A DNA stretch of 64,000 bases from Microbacterium sp. Root553 (GTDB taxonomy: Bacteria > Actinomycetota > Actinomycetes > Actinomycetales > Microbacteriaceae). The stretch is taken from positions 1,016,713 to 1,080,712 of the forward strand of contig NZ_LMFY01000001.1 of assembly GCF_001426995.1 (NCBI RefSeq), in the 5' to 3' direction. Position 1 is the first letter of the stretch, and every line of letters starts with the position of its first letter. Shown one piece after another: positions 36,918-46,396 of this stretch. The position numbers and the translations under genes were made by a program. The notes beneath the pieces were generated by a model that was given only the letters and a program-made list of their open reading frames with translations, was not told the DNA's origin and searched no databases.

Positions 36918-37669
36918 GGGCGGTCCTCCCTGTCGGTGTCGTCGGTGTGCTCGGGGGCGGAGTCATCGGATGCCGTGTCGGCCGCCGTGTCTCGGGCGGC
37001 GTCCGCCGCATCCGTCTCGTCGGCGTCGGACGCGTGCGTATCGGCATCCGCGCGGAAACCGGGACGCTCGTCCCCCTCGGGCGTGGACTCGCCGTCGCCG
37101 TCGCCGTCGGATGAGGCCCTGCCTTCGGCCTCGGACGTGCCCCCGTCATCGCGGGGGGCCCTCGATACGTAGGCCCGATCGACCGGTGCATCGTCGTGGA
37201 TCGCCGGGTGGTCGCGCATGTGCAGCACGGTGATGGGCGCGGTCTGCACGCCGACGAAGTCGGTGGTCGCGGAGTCGTCGTCGGCGTCGGCCTCGTCGTC
37301 CATGAGGTCTTCGTCGGCATCGGTGCGCTCGCGGAGAGCGATGTCGGCCTCGTCGTCCTCGACCGTGTCGGCCTGACCGAGCTGCCAGGAGCGGTAGATC
37401 AGGGCGAGCAGGAATGCCGAGACGGCGAAGGTGATCACGATGGCGGTGAGCGTCAGCGCCTGCGGCAGGGGGTCGCTGAGCTCGCCCTCGGTGCCGAAGA
37501 AGGGGGCGTTGCCAGGAACGCCCATCACGATGAGAAGCAGCAGGTTCGTGGCATTGCCGAGCAGCAGGAATCCGATCAGCACGCGGGTGAGGCTGCGCTC
37601 GAGCATCGCGTAGACACCGCAGGCGAACAGCACGGCCATGATCACGATCAGGGTCAGCGAGACATCCAT
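36914..37669 (-). CDS. mnhC: Mrp Na+/H+ antiporter subunit C with long acidic tail
   Basis: 251 aa, whereas MnhC is usually about 110-115 aa. Residues 1-105 are the NuoK-like core with three helices (GVYAMLERSLTRVLIGFLLL, TLTAIVITFAVSAFLLALIY). The remaining about 140 residues are a hydrophilic Asp/Glu/Ala/Thr-rich tail with no cysteine or recognisable domain, presumably cytoplasmic. The ATG at 37669 overlaps the mnhA stop by one base (TGATG). Confidence 0.93.
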   Translation of the reverse strand: MDVSLTLIVIMAVLFACGVYAMLERSLTRVLIGFLLLGNATNLLLLIVMGVPGNAPFFGTEGELSDPLPQALTLTAIVITFAVSAFLLALIYRSWQLGQADTVEDDEADIALRERTDADEDLMDDEADADDDSATTDFVGVQTAPITVLHMRDHPAIHDDAPVDRAYVSRAPRDDGGTSEAEGRASSDGDGDGESTPEGDERPGFRADADTHASDADETDAADAARDTAADTASDDSAPEHTDDTDREDRP

Positions 37670-40611
37670 CAGACGCTCACCCCCCGCTCGCGGAACTCCT
37701 GCGCCTGGCGGTCGACCTCGGCCCCGAGGCTGCGCAGCACGTCGAGTACGAGTCCGATGACGACCAGGTACACGCCGACGTCGAAGATCGTCGAGGTCAC
37801 GAACTCCATGTGCCCGATGCCGGGGATCTCCCACTCCCAGAAGTTGCTGGTGAGGGGGGCGAGGCCGAAGAACAGCGGCACGATCGCGGCTCCGACGGCC
37901 AGGATCAGGCCGGTGCCGAGCAGGCGTCCTGCGTCCGTCGGCGCCGCGGCTCCGAGCTCCCAGCGACCGCCCGCGACGTAGCGCATGACGAGCGCCATGC
38001 CCGCGACGAGCCCTCCGGCGAAACCGCCGCCCGGCAGGTTGTGGCCGGAGAACAGCAGGAAGATCGACACGACGATGATCGTGTGGAACAGGACGCGGAC
38101 GATGACCTCGAGCAGGATCGACCTGTTCTCGGGCCTCATCTTCTGGCCGCCGACGAGCCAGGCGCGCGGGCTGCTCTCGTTCTCGGACGTCTGGAACCGC
38201 ACACCCTCGGTCGTCTCGACGAGCGGACGGCTGAGAGTCCGGCGGCGTCGCGCCTTGGGAAGGGTCTTGGTCGCTGCGAGCATGTCGGCGCGGTGCGTGA
38301 CGAACACGAGCGACGCCACGCCGGTCGCCGCGAGCACGAGCACCGACAGCTCGCCCATCGTGTCCCAGCCGCGCAGGTCGACGAGGGCCACGTTGACGAC
38401 GTTCTTGCCGTGACCGATGTCGTACGCGAGCTGCGGGAACATCTCGGAGATCGGATCCGCGATCCTCGACTGCGTCGCCACGATCGCCACCAGGGCCATC
38501 GTCAGACCCACGCCGACGCCCAGCAGGGCGCGGGGGATGCGCCCGACGGACGCGTTGTGCTCGCCCATCCGCGCCGGCAGGCGGCGCAGCACGAGGGCGA
38601 AGGTCACCATCGTCACGGTCTCGACGAGGATCTGCGTGAGCGCGAGGTCGGGGGCACCGCTGGTCGCGAACAGCACGACCATGCCGAGACCGGTGATCGA
38701 CACGAGCACGACGCCCGTGTACCGCTTCTGCGCACGCACCGCCATCACACCGGCGGCCGCCATCATCGGCGCGACGACGAGCTGGACCGGGGTGTGCCAG
38801 GCCGAGAGCTGGAAGCGATCGATGTCGGTGGCCACGAGGGCGGTGATCTCGGCCGCGACGAACACCACGAAGATCGTCCCGACGTAGACCGGCAGCGATC
38901 CGCGCTGGGTGAGGGTGGTGCTGAGCACCGAGAGCCGGTCGACGCCGCGCATCACCAGGTAGTAGACGTCTGCCGCGGTGAAGGGGATCAGGCGCGGCTT
39001 GCGATCCCAGCCGGTGCGGATGCTGAGCAGGAAGAGGCCGGCGCCGAGCAGGATCGACAGGATCGAGATGCCCAGGGCGGGCTCGAGGCCGTGCCAGAGA
39101 GCGAGGTGTCCCGGCCCTTCGACCGCCTCGCCCGCGGCATCCAGGCCCGGCGTCGCGGTGAGTGCGTATCCTTGCAGCGCCACATCGAGTGCGGGGGCGC
39201 CGATCCCCGCCGCGAGCGTCACGCCGGCGAGGATGATCGGTGCCGAGAGGAAGCCGACGGGCGGGTCGGGCCATGCCGTGTCCTGGCGACGGTCGCCGGC
39301 GCCGTCGCGTTTGGTCCAGAACGCCCCCCACAGGAAGCGGATGCCGTATGCCGCAGTGAGCATGGACCCGATGCTCACGCCGATGATCGCCACGAGTCCC
39401 CACGGGGATCCGTGCAGGGCGTCGTCGAGCAGCGCGGTGAGCGTCGACTCCTTCGCGACGAACCCGATCGTGGGGGCGACTCCCGCCATCGAGGCGACCG
39501 AGATGAACGCCGCGGTGGCCATCACCGGGGCCTGTCGCCCCACACCGCTGAGCTCGTCGATGTCACGCGTGGACAGCTGCCGGTCGATCACCCCGACGAT
39601 CAGGAACAGCGCCGACTTGAACAGCGCATGGCCGATCACGAGGGCGACTCCGGCGAGTGCGCTCGCCTGCGTGCCGTAGCCGACGACGATCGCGAAGAAC
39701 CCGAGCTGGCTGACGGTGCCGAACGCGAGGATGCGCTTGAGGTCGGTCTCGCGCAGCGCCTGGATGCCGCCGAGCAGCATCGTGACCACGCCCAGCGAGA
39801 TGATGATGGGACGCCATGGGCCCGTGAAGGCGAAGATCGGTGCGAAGCGCGCGATCAGGTAGATGCCGGCCTTCACCATCGCCGCGGCGTGCAGATAGGC
39901 GCTGACCGGTGTCGGCGCGGCCATGGCGCCGGGCAGCCAGAAGTGGAACGGGAAGAGCGCGGACTTGCTGATCGCACCGATGAGGAGCATCACGACGGCG
40001 GCGTCGACGATCGGCCCGGTGGGTGCGAGCTCGAGGATCTCTCGGATGCTGGAGGTGCCGGCATCCACCACGAGCAGCACGACGCCGACGAACATCACCA
40101 GTCCGCCGAGCGTGGTGACCAGGAGAGCCTGCAGCGCGGCTCGACGACTGGCCGCGCGACGCCGGTAGTGACCGATCAGGAGGTAGGAGAGGATGCTGGT
40201 CACCTCCCAGAACATGACCAGCATGACCAGGTCGTCGGTGAGGACGAGTCCGTACATCGCTCCGGCGAATCCGAGCAGGACGCCGGCGAACTGGCCGATC
40301 CCCGCGGAGTCGTCGTGGAAGTACCAGCGGCAGTAGAGGAGCACGAGCGCGCCGACGCCCGTCACGATCAGCGTGAGCACCCAGCCGAGCACGTCCATGT
40401 GCATCGACAGATCGAGTCCGAGCTGCGGGATCCAGGCGATCGACACGAACGGGGCGGGGCCGTCGAGCACCTGGGGGGTGACCACGAGTGCGTGCACGAA
40501 TGCCGCGGCGGGGATGATGGCCGCGACGGCGAATGCCTGCGATCCCAGCCAGCGCACCAGAACGGGCATCAGGATGGACCCGAGGAGAAACACGGCGAGG
40601 AGCGTCAGCAT
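37669..40611 (-). CDS. mnhA: Mrp Na+/H+ antiporter subunit A, fused to subunit B
   Basis: 980 aa. The N-terminal two thirds are a NuoL-like antiporter subunit (WEVTSILSYLLIGHY, SKSALFPFHFWLPGAMAAPT, RILAFGTVSQLGFFAIVVGY). The C-terminal part after about residue 820 is an MnhB domain (EVIVRVLFHTIIVVSIFLLF, GHNLPGGGFAGGLVAGMAL), so A and B are one polypeptide as in many actinobacteria. ATG 40611 has GAGGAGC 8 bases before it. The 38-residue upstream extension is less likely. First gene of the operon; a TAAACT or TATAGA hexamer upstream may be its -10. Confidence 0.95.
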   Translation of the reverse strand: MLTLLAVFLLGSILMPVLVRWLGSQAFAVAAIIPAAAFVHALVVTPQVLDGPAPFVSIAWIPQLGLDLSMHMDVLGWVLTLIVTGVGALVLLYCRWYFHDDSAGIGQFAGVLLGFAGAMYGLVLTDDLVMLVMFWEVTSILSYLLIGHYRRRAASRRAALQALLVTTLGGLVMFVGVVLLVVDAGTSSIREILELAPTGPIVDAAVVMLLIGAISKSALFPFHFWLPGAMAAPTPVSAYLHAAAMVKAGIYLIARFAPIFAFTGPWRPIIISLGVVTMLLGGIQALRETDLKRILAFGTVSQLGFFAIVVGYGTQASALAGVALVIGHALFKSALFLIVGVIDRQLSTRDIDELSGVGRQAPVMATAAFISVASMAGVAPTIGFVAKESTLTALLDDALHGSPWGLVAIIGVSIGSMLTAAYGIRFLWGAFWTKRDGAGDRRQDTAWPDPPVGFLSAPIILAGVTLAAGIGAPALDVALQGYALTATPGLDAAGEAVEGPGHLALWHGLEPALGISILSILLGAGLFLLSIRTGWDRKPRLIPFTAADVYYLVMRGVDRLSVLSTTLTQRGSLPVYVGTIFVVFVAAEITALVATDIDRFQLSAWHTPVQLVVAPMMAAAGVMAVRAQKRYTGVVLVSITGLGMVVLFATSGAPDLALTQILVETVTMVTFALVLRRLPARMGEHNASVGRIPRALLGVGVGLTMALVAIVATQSRIADPISEMFPQLAYDIGHGKNVVNVALVDLRGWDTMGELSVLVLAATGVASLVFVTHRADMLAATKTLPKARRRRTLSRPLVETTEGVRFQTSENESSPRAWLVGGQKMRPENRSILLEVIVRVLFHTIIVVSIFLLFSGHNLPGGGFAGGLVAGMALVMRYVAGGRWELGAAAPTDAGRLLGTGLILAVGAAIVPLFFGLAPLTSNFWEWEIPGIGHMEFVTSTIFDVGVYLVVIGLVLDVLRSLGAEVDRQAQEFRERGVSV

Positions 40612-40875
40612 ATACGCGGCTCCTCGAAGCTCGTCGGCCGGATGCGGCACAGGCGGGCGGGTGTCTATATCGAGTTTACCTGGTGTTTTGGCCCTTTCGG
40701 TCCGCGGATTCGGTGCAGAGGTCACACAAATGGCCGCTTCGCACCGTCATCCCGGGCAATCTGCCCTGTCCGAGATCCGTGCGGGGTGCGATCCTGGTCG
40801 AGGTGGCCGACGCCGTGACCTCCTCCCGGCGTCCTCCATCCCCGACCGCGACACCCGCACCGATGAGAGGCCCCC

Positions 40876-41202
40876 ATGCGCATCGCCCTGCACTCCGAGA
40901 TCCGCGACGGCGCGATCGACCACTACCGCTCCGCTCACGTCCGCATCCCCGACGCCCTCGCCGCGACGTTCGATCGCATCGGCATCCGCGACTGGACGAT
41001 CTGGCGCTCCGGCCACCGTCTCTTCCACCTCGTCGACTGCGAGGACTGGGATACCGCGGTCGCCGCGCTGCAGGACGACCCGGCCGATCACGCCTGGCAG
41101 GCCGACATCGGCCGTTTCGTCGAGGTGTTCCGCGACGCCGAGGGGGCAGAGGGGACGGCGCCGCTCGAGGAGATCTGGGATCTGCGCACACAGGTCTCCT
41201 GA
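40876..41202 (+). CDS. rhaM: L-rhamnose mutarotase
   Basis: 108 aa, standard size of RhaM/DUF718, a dimeric ferredoxin-like fold that interconverts alpha- and beta-L-rhamnose. Family features include the N-terminal strand MRIALHSEI, His in IDHYRSAHVRIP, DWTIWRSGHRLFHLV with catalytic His/Tyr-type positions, and the C-terminal EEIWDL motif. GAGAGG lies a few bases before ATG. No rhamnose kinase, isomerase or transporter is next to it, so it stands alone or serves a pathway elsewhere. Confidence 0.93.
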   Translation: MRIALHSEIRDGAIDHYRSAHVRIPDALAATFDRIGIRDWTIWRSGHRLFHLVDCEDWDTAVAALQDDPADHAWQADIGRFVEVFRDAEGAEGTAPLEEIWDLRTQVS

Positions 41203-41253
41203 CATCCTGGTACCGGGCAGGTAGGCGCTCGGGACGCGTGACAGAGTAGCCCC

Positions 41254-42753
41254 GTGACACGGGTGTGGATGCGGGAGCTGTCGGGGTGGATCCTCGCCGC
41301 AGCCATCTCGCTGATCAGCGTCGCCGCGGTCGCGGCCTCTCCTCGCGCCGAACTGCTGTTCCGCGACGGCGACTCACTGGTCGTCGCGATGCTCGCCCGC
41401 GCCGTGCTCTCCGGGCAGCCGCTCGACTGGGCGATGTCGAGCGTGCTGTTCGTGCCCGAGTCCGCCGCGTTCACCGCGCTGGACGTCGTGCTGCCGCTCG
41501 GCACGAACGGAGTCCTCGCGGCGAGTGCGGTGGGGAACCTCCTTGCGCTGTACGGCGCGATCCGCCTGGTCGCCGGACGCTCCCGACCGGGGCATGCCCC
41601 GATCGCCTGGTCTCTGCTCGCCCTGGGCGCTTTCGGCGCCTCGGCGATGACCGAGGTCTCGTCGTCGCGTGAGGCCCTCGAACTCGCCTCGCTGCAGGCG
41701 ACCACCACGTACTACTCGGCGACCGTCGTCGCGGTCGTGCTCGCGGTCGGGCTCGTGCGCCGCATCCTCGACCGCGAGTCGCGCAGCCCGGCCATGGTCA
41801 TCGTCCTCGCCGCGGTCGCGCTGGTGTCGACGTTCTCGAATCCCCTCTTCCTCGCGTGGGGCGTCGCACCTCTCGTGCTCGTGCTCGTCGTCCTAGCCGT
41901 CCGCGCACCGCAGCGCACCCGCATCCTGATGCTCTCAGCGCTTCTCCTCGGAGCAGCGGCAGCGGGGATGCTCGCTCGTATTCCGTTCGCGGCATGGATC
42001 GCCAACACGGGCGCGGGATACGCGCAGCCGAGCCATTGGCGGGACTCCGCCGAGTATTACCTGGGGCTGCTCGGCGATCGGATCGTCTCGCCCTTCGGGC
42101 TCGTGGGCTTGCTGATCACCGCCGCGCTGCTGGCCCTCGCCGTCGTGCGCACCACTCGGTCACCCGATGTCGGCGCGCGCCTGATCGCGGCCGTGGCGTG
42201 GGCGACGCCGTCGGTCGTCGTCGTCGGAGCGGTCGTGCTCGGCACCCATGCCTCGCGCTACCTGCAACCCCTCGCGTTCGCGCCGGTGCTCGCGCTCGTG
42301 GCCTGGCCGACGACGCTCCGGGTGTCGGCCGATCTGCGCCGCCGCACCGCCGCCGTCGCCGGCGTCCTCCTGCTGGTCGGGGGCGGCCTCAGCGTGCCGC
42401 GGCTCACCGCCGCAGCCTCCGCCCCCGATGCCGACCTCGCGTGCGTCACCGACTGGGTCGAGGCGTCCGGTCGCACCGGAGCCGGGCAGTTCTGGACCGT
42501 CCGCCTGCCGAAGCTGCATCTCGACGATCCCTCGCAGCTGGTGCAGGTGGATCACCGGCTGGACGCCTACGCCTGGCTCGTGAACCGCCACGACGCCGAT
42601 GTCGGCGAGGTCTCGTTCCTCGTCGAGGACTCGCAGACGGTGCCATGGGAGCTTCCGCAGGCTGTCGTGCCCACGGACATCATCGACTGCGGGCGCTATA
42701 TGATCCGCGACTTCGGGACGTCGACGCTGCCGATCGGTCCCGCCCACAGCTGA
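41254..42753 (+). CDS. Large integral membrane protein, unknown function
   Basis: 499 aa with about 10-11 membrane spans and a large extracytoplasmic C-terminal domain (residues about 385-499). The overall layout (RDGDSLVVAMLARAVLSGQP in the first loop, spans, then a soluble tail) resembles GT-C glycosyltransferases or polymer-synthesis membrane proteins, but no DxD or other catalytic motif is convincing. GTG 41254 lies six bases after CAGAGT, a near -10 box. It ends 5 bases before the convergent lacI-type gene. Confidence 0.7.
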   Translation: MTRVWMRELSGWILAAAISLISVAAVAASPRAELLFRDGDSLVVAMLARAVLSGQPLDWAMSSVLFVPESAAFTALDVVLPLGTNGVLAASAVGNLLALYGAIRLVAGRSRPGHAPIAWSLLALGAFGASAMTEVSSSREALELASLQATTTYYSATVVAVVLAVGLVRRILDRESRSPAMVIVLAAVALVSTFSNPLFLAWGVAPLVLVLVVLAVRAPQRTRILMLSALLLGAAAAGMLARIPFAAWIANTGAGYAQPSHWRDSAEYYLGLLGDRIVSPFGLVGLLITAALLALAVVRTTRSPDVGARLIAAVAWATPSVVVVGAVVLGTHASRYLQPLAFAPVLALVAWPTTLRVSADLRRRTAAVAGVLLLVGGGLSVPRLTAAASAPDADLACVTDWVEASGRTGAGQFWTVRLPKLHLDDPSQLVQVDHRLDAYAWLVNRHDADVGEVSFLVEDSQTVPWELPQAVVPTDIIDCGRYMIRDFGTSTLPIGPAHS

Positions 42754-42758
42754 CAGGG

Positions 42759-43820
42759 TCAGCGCGCCGGCGGTGCCGTCGTCGTTCCCTCGCGGAACCG
42801 GCACGTCAGGTGCAGCGTGAGTCCGGTCTCGCCCTGCAGCATCCGGGCGACCTGCTCGCCGGCCGCACGCCCCTTCTCGACAGCCGGCTGCACGCTCGTC
42901 GTGAGCACGAGATCGCCGAGGCCGTCTGCGGCGATCCCGTCGAATCCGGCCACCGAGAGATCCTCGGGCACACGCAGTCCGAGTTCCTCTGCCGCACGGA
43001 TGACGCCGACCGCGATCAGGTCGCTCTGCGCGAGGATCGCCGTCGGTCGCGTGGCGGGATCCGCGAGCAGCATCCGACCGGCGAGCAGTCCCTCGTCGAT
43101 CAGGCTGCCGCCCGCCGAGATCGCGGGAGCCGTCGGGAACACCTCGCGCATACCGGCGAGGCGATCGACCGTGACGTCGACCGTCGCCGCGGCGATGCGC
43201 TCCTGCGTCACCGGTGCTCGTTCTCCCTCGGTGTCGAGGGGCAGGGTCACCAGGGCGACCTCGCGGTGTCCGAGGTCGTACAGGTGGCGCGCGACATCGG
43301 CGGCCGCGGCGGTGTTGTCGAGGGTGATCCTCGGGATCCCCTCGCCCGCATCGCCTTCGATCACCACGACCGGAAGCCCGCGGCTGCGGACGATGTCGAG
43401 CGATGCCTTGGTGCGACCCGAGCAGCCGATCAGAACGACCGCATCGACCGGCGCATTCGAGAGAGGGGAGCCGTCGTCGCCCGGGTCGTCTCGCATGAGG
43501 AGGATGCCGGCGCTCATATCCGCGAGTCCGTCGGTCAGGCCGTCCATCATCGCAGTGGTCACCGGATCGAGGAACGCCGCGCGCAGGTGCCCCTCGAGCA
43601 CGACCGCGACGATGCCGCTGCGTCCGCGCCGCAGCGAGGCCGCACGAGGGTCGGGACCCGCGTAGCCGAGGTCGGCCGCCACCGCGAGCACCCGCTCCCG
43701 AGTGGCGGGGGCCACGCTCGCCTTGCCGCTGAAGACGACGGATGCCGTCGACGTGGCCACCCCTGCCGCGCGGGCGACGTCGGCGATCGTCGCGCGGCGC
43801 GGGGTGTCGTGACTGGTCAT
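42759..43820 (-). CDS. LacI-family transcriptional regulator
   Basis: 353 aa. Helix-turn-helix ATIADVARAAGVATSTASVV at the N-terminus, hinge with LRRGRSG, then a periplasmic-binding-protein fold effector domain (VDAVVLIGCSGRTKAS, PTAILAQSDLIAVG). ATG 43820 follows the minus-strand -10 TATCCT by 6 bases, hence probably leaderless. It is divergent from an MFS transporter and both share the operator at 43853-43868. The effector is unknown. Confidence 0.92.
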   Translation of the reverse strand: MTSHDTPRRATIADVARAAGVATSTASVVFSGKASVAPATRERVLAVAADLGYAGPDPRAASLRRGRSGIVAVVLEGHLRAAFLDPVTTAMMDGLTDGLADMSAGILLMRDDPGDDGSPLSNAPVDAVVLIGCSGRTKASLDIVRSRGLPVVVIEGDAGEGIPRITLDNTAAAADVARHLYDLGHREVALVTLPLDTEGERAPVTQERIAAATVDVTVDRLAGMREVFPTAPAISAGGSLIDEGLLAGRMLLADPATRPTAILAQSDLIAVGVIRAAEELGLRVPEDLSVAGFDGIAADGLGDLVLTTSVQPAVEKGRAAGEQVARMLQGETGLTLHLTCRFREGTTTAPPAR

Positions 43821-43826
43821 ACTCCG

Positions 43827-43873
43827 AGGATAGCTCCCCCGGGTTCCGCGCGATCGAATCGATTCGATATGCT
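43827..43873. promoter_or_regulatory. Divergent lacI / MFS promoter with 16-bp operator
   Basis: Perfect palindrome ATCGAATC-GATTCGAT (43853-43868) with the central CG typical of LacI-family operators. Its right end overlaps the MFS -10 TATGCT (43868-43873), which is 6 bases before ATG 43880. The lacI -10 TATCCT lies at 43827-43832 on the minus strand, 6 bases before ATG 43820. Confidence 0.8.
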
Positions 43874-43879
43874 GATCCG

Positions 43880-45127
43880 ATGGACACGGCTCTCTCCCGG
43901 TCGCAGTATGTGCGCTGGCGCACGGCGATCTTCGCGATCTTCCTCGCCAGCGGTCTGTCGATCGCCACCTGGGCGTCGCGGGTCCCCGACATCAAGCTCG
44001 CCCTCGAGGTCGACAAGGCGCAGGTCGGCATGCTGCTGCTCGGCGCCGGGATCGCGTCCATCATCGGCATCTCGACGAGCCCCGCGATCATGGCGCGCAC
44101 CGGTGCGCGCACCGGGATGATGGTCTCGATCTTCACCTTCGCCTCGGGCGTCGCCCTGATCGGGATCGGCACGAACGTCGTCGGCTCGTATTCGGTGGTG
44201 CTGATCGGCCTGGTGCTCTTCGGCCTCGGCAACGGATGCGTCGACGTCATGATGAACGTCGAGGCCACGGCGATCGAGCAGCACTCGGGCAAGACGATCC
44301 TCCCGCTGTTCCACGCCTTCTTCAGCTTCGGCACGGTCATCGGAGCCGGGCTCGGAGCACTCGCCGCGCAGCTGCAGATCACTGTCTTCACGCACACCCT
44401 CGTCATCGCGGTGCTGATCGCCGCGATCGGCGTCGTCAGCATCGCCAGCGTTCCCCGACGCCAGGAGGCGCTCGATCCGAGCGAGGGCGACGGCGAGAAG
44501 CGGCGCTGGCGCGAGCGGATGCACGTCGCGATGTCGGCCTGGCGAGAGCCGCGCACCTACGCGATCGGCGTGGTCATGCTCGGGATGTCGTTCGCCGAGG
44601 GCGGGGCCAATGACTGGCTCGCGCTCGGCGTCGCCGAAGATCACGGCGGCGGAACGGCCCTCGGTGCGGCCGCCCTCGCCACCTTCTCCGTCGCGATGAC
44701 CGTCGTGCGCATCTTCGGCGGACCTCTCGTCGACCGCTTCGGCCGCGTGGCGGTGCTGCGCATCCTCGCGGTGGCCGCGGCATCCGGCATCCTGCTGTTC
44801 ATCCTCGCGCCGAGTCTGCCGCTGGTGTTCGTGGGAGCAGCCCTGTGGGGCGTGGGCGCCTCGCTCGGGTTCCCCCTGGGCATGTCCGCCGCCGCCGACG
44901 ACCCGGCCAAGGCGGCCGCGCGGGTCAGCGCCGCGGCGACCATCGGCTACATCTCCTTCCTGGGCGGCCCGCCGGTCCTCGGCTTCATCAGCGAACACAT
45001 CGGCCTGCTCAACACCCTGTTCATCCTCGTCGCCCTCGTCGTCATGTCCGGTCTGTTCTCGGGCGCCGCGCGCCCGCTGCGCCACGACGAGATGTCAGCA
45101 GAGCCTGTGTCCGCGACGAAGGACTGA
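43880..45127 (+). CDS. MFS transporter (LacI-controlled)
   Basis: 415 aa, 12 membrane spans. N-terminal VRWRTAIFAIFLASGLSIAT and SRVPDIKLAL resemble the YfkF/FucP-like MFS group, in which the second conserved loop is replaced by a short GTSPAIMARTGARTG sequence. Start ATG 43880 is leaderless after TATGCT. Since LacI-type repression governs it, a sugar or sugar-acid is a plausible substrate, but no catabolic enzyme is adjacent. It ends 3 bases before the convergent coiled-coil gene. Confidence 0.87.
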   Translation: MDTALSRSQYVRWRTAIFAIFLASGLSIATWASRVPDIKLALEVDKAQVGMLLLGAGIASIIGISTSPAIMARTGARTGMMVSIFTFASGVALIGIGTNVVGSYSVVLIGLVLFGLGNGCVDVMMNVEATAIEQHSGKTILPLFHAFFSFGTVIGAGLGALAAQLQITVFTHTLVIAVLIAAIGVVSIASVPRRQEALDPSEGDGEKRRWRERMHVAMSAWREPRTYAIGVVMLGMSFAEGGANDWLALGVAEDHGGGTALGAAALATFSVAMTVVRIFGGPLVDRFGRVAVLRILAVAAASGILLFILAPSLPLVFVGAALWGVGASLGFPLGMSAAADDPAKAAARVSAAATIGYISFLGGPPVLGFISEHIGLLNTLFILVALVVMSGLFSGAARPLRHDEMSAEPVSATKD

Positions 45128-45130
45128 ACG

Positions 45131-45490
45131 TCAGCGTGTGACCAGAAGGCGCGGCGTCGGGCCTTCGAGCCGCGCGATCGCGATCTTCACCTCGCCGATA
45201 TCCATCTCCAGTCGGTCGAACCGTGCATCCGCACGCTGCTCCGCCCTCGCGAACCGCGCATCCATCCGCTGCTCCGCCCGCTCGAACCGCGCATCCATCC
45301 GCTGCTCGAAACTCTCGAACCGCGCGTCCGTCTGCAGTTCCGCCCGCTCGAACCGGGCATCCATCCGCTGTTCGAAACTCTCGAACCGTGCGTCCGTGCG
45401 GGTGATCATCCACCCGAACCCGGCGGCGAGTCCCAGCAGCGTCGATGCGACGGTCACGATCATCGTCACCAGTTCGATCGACACGGTCAT
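45131..45490 (-). CDS. Membrane-anchored coiled-coil protein with six 11-residue repeats
   Basis: 119 aa. A membrane helix (residues about 7-29) is followed by six tandem 11-residue units (33-98) with consensus DARFExxEQRM, alternating between the FESFEQRM and FERAEQRM types. In DNA this is a 33-bp tandem repeat (45197-45394) with a 66-bp higher order. Eleven-residue periodicity suggests a right-handed coiled coil. ATG 45490 has GAGGA with a 7-base spacing. No function is known; the gene ends next to the MFS stop. Confidence 0.75.
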   Translation of the reverse strand: MTVSIELVTMIVTVASTLLGLAAGFGWMITRTDARFESFEQRMDARFERAELQTDARFESFEQRMDARFERAEQRMDARFARAEQRADARFDRLEMDIGEVKIAIARLEGPTPRLLVTR

Positions 45491-45637
45491 CTCCTCATCC
45501 TCGGTCTGCTCGCCCAGAATGTCAGGATCCAGTGCGGCACGATCGCGGAAGATGGCGGCGGCACGGGAGATGGGGAAACACCGGCGACCGACACCGTCGC
45601 CGCAGGAGGAGTGCGTCCGACGAAGTAGGCTCGAACG

Positions 45638-46333
45638 GTGCGTCTCGTCATCGCCCGCTGCTCCGTGGATTACACCGGGCGGCTCAATGCCCATCTCCCG
45701 CTCGCGACACGTCTTCTCGTGCACAAGGGCGACGGGAGTCTGCTCGTGCACTCGGACGGCGGCAGCTACAAGCCGCTGAACTGGATGAGCCCGCCGTGCT
45801 CCCTCTCTTCCGAGGAGCCCGGCGAGGAGGAGTCGATCGCCGGCGTCACCGAGGTCTGGCGTGTCACGCACAAGAAGACCGGCGATGCCCTGCGTGTGCA
45901 GATCTACGAGATCCTGCACGACACGCAGCACGACCTCGGGATCGACCCCGGGCTGCAGAAGGACGGTGTCGAAGCCGACCTGCAGCGTCTGCTGGCCGAG
46001 CAGGTCGACCGCATCTCCGACGGCGCGACGCTCGTCCGTCGCGAGTATCCGACGGCGATCGGTCCGGTCGACCTTCTCGTGCGGGATGCCGACGGTGCCG
46101 CGATCGCCGTCGAGATCAAGCGCCGCGGTGACATCGACGGCGTCGAGCAGCTGACCAGATATCTCGAGCTGCTCGGCCGCGACCCGCACCTCGCCCCCGT
46201 GCAGGGGGTCTTCGCGGCCCAGGAGATCAAGCCACAGGCGCGCGTGCTCGCCGAAGACCGCGGCATCCGCTGCCTCGTGCTCGACTACGACGACATGAAG
46301 GGCATCGAGTCCGGCATCCCGCGTCTGTTCTGA
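45638..46333 (+). CDS. nucS: Mismatch-specific endonuclease NucS
   Basis: 231 aa. It replaces MutS/MutL mismatch repair in actinobacteria and archaea by cutting both strands at mismatches. Two domains: N-terminal DNA-binding ([20 protein letters not shown]) and C-terminal nuclease with D-x(n)-E-x-[32 protein letters not shown]. The C-terminal RLF is the beta-clamp binding motif. GTG 45638 lies 6 bases after TAGGCT (45626-45631), so it is leaderless. Confidence 0.95.
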   Translation: MRLVIARCSVDYTGRLNAHLPLATRLLVHKGDGSLLVHSDGGSYKPLNWMSPPCSLSSEEPGEEESIAGVTEVWRVTHKKTGDALRVQIYEILHDTQHDLGIDPGLQKDGVEADLQRLLAEQVDRISDGATLVRREYPTAIGPVDLLVRDADGAAIAVEIKRRGDIDGVEQLTRYLELLGRDPHLAPVQGVFAAQEIKPQARVLAEDRGIRCLVLDYDDMKGIESGIPRLF

Positions 46334-46396
46334 CCCCGTCTGCACAGATGTTCACCGCGGTCGGTCGCATCTCCCGCTGCCCATAGGCTGGAAGGC

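Noticed and set aside
37810..40818. 1002-codon plus-strand open frame opposite mnhA
   Set aside because: Antisense shadow of the antiporter gene with repetitive His/Asp/Arg/Glu composition; the minus strand encodes a clear Mrp subunit.
45197..45394. 33-bp direct repeats as a possible CRISPR array
   Set aside because: Contiguous coding repeats of a coiled-coil protein without unique spacers.
45131..46345. 404-codon minus-strand frame running through the nucS region
   Set aside because: Only its 3' part (45131-45490) has a start, ribosome site and coherent protein; the rest is antisense to nucS.
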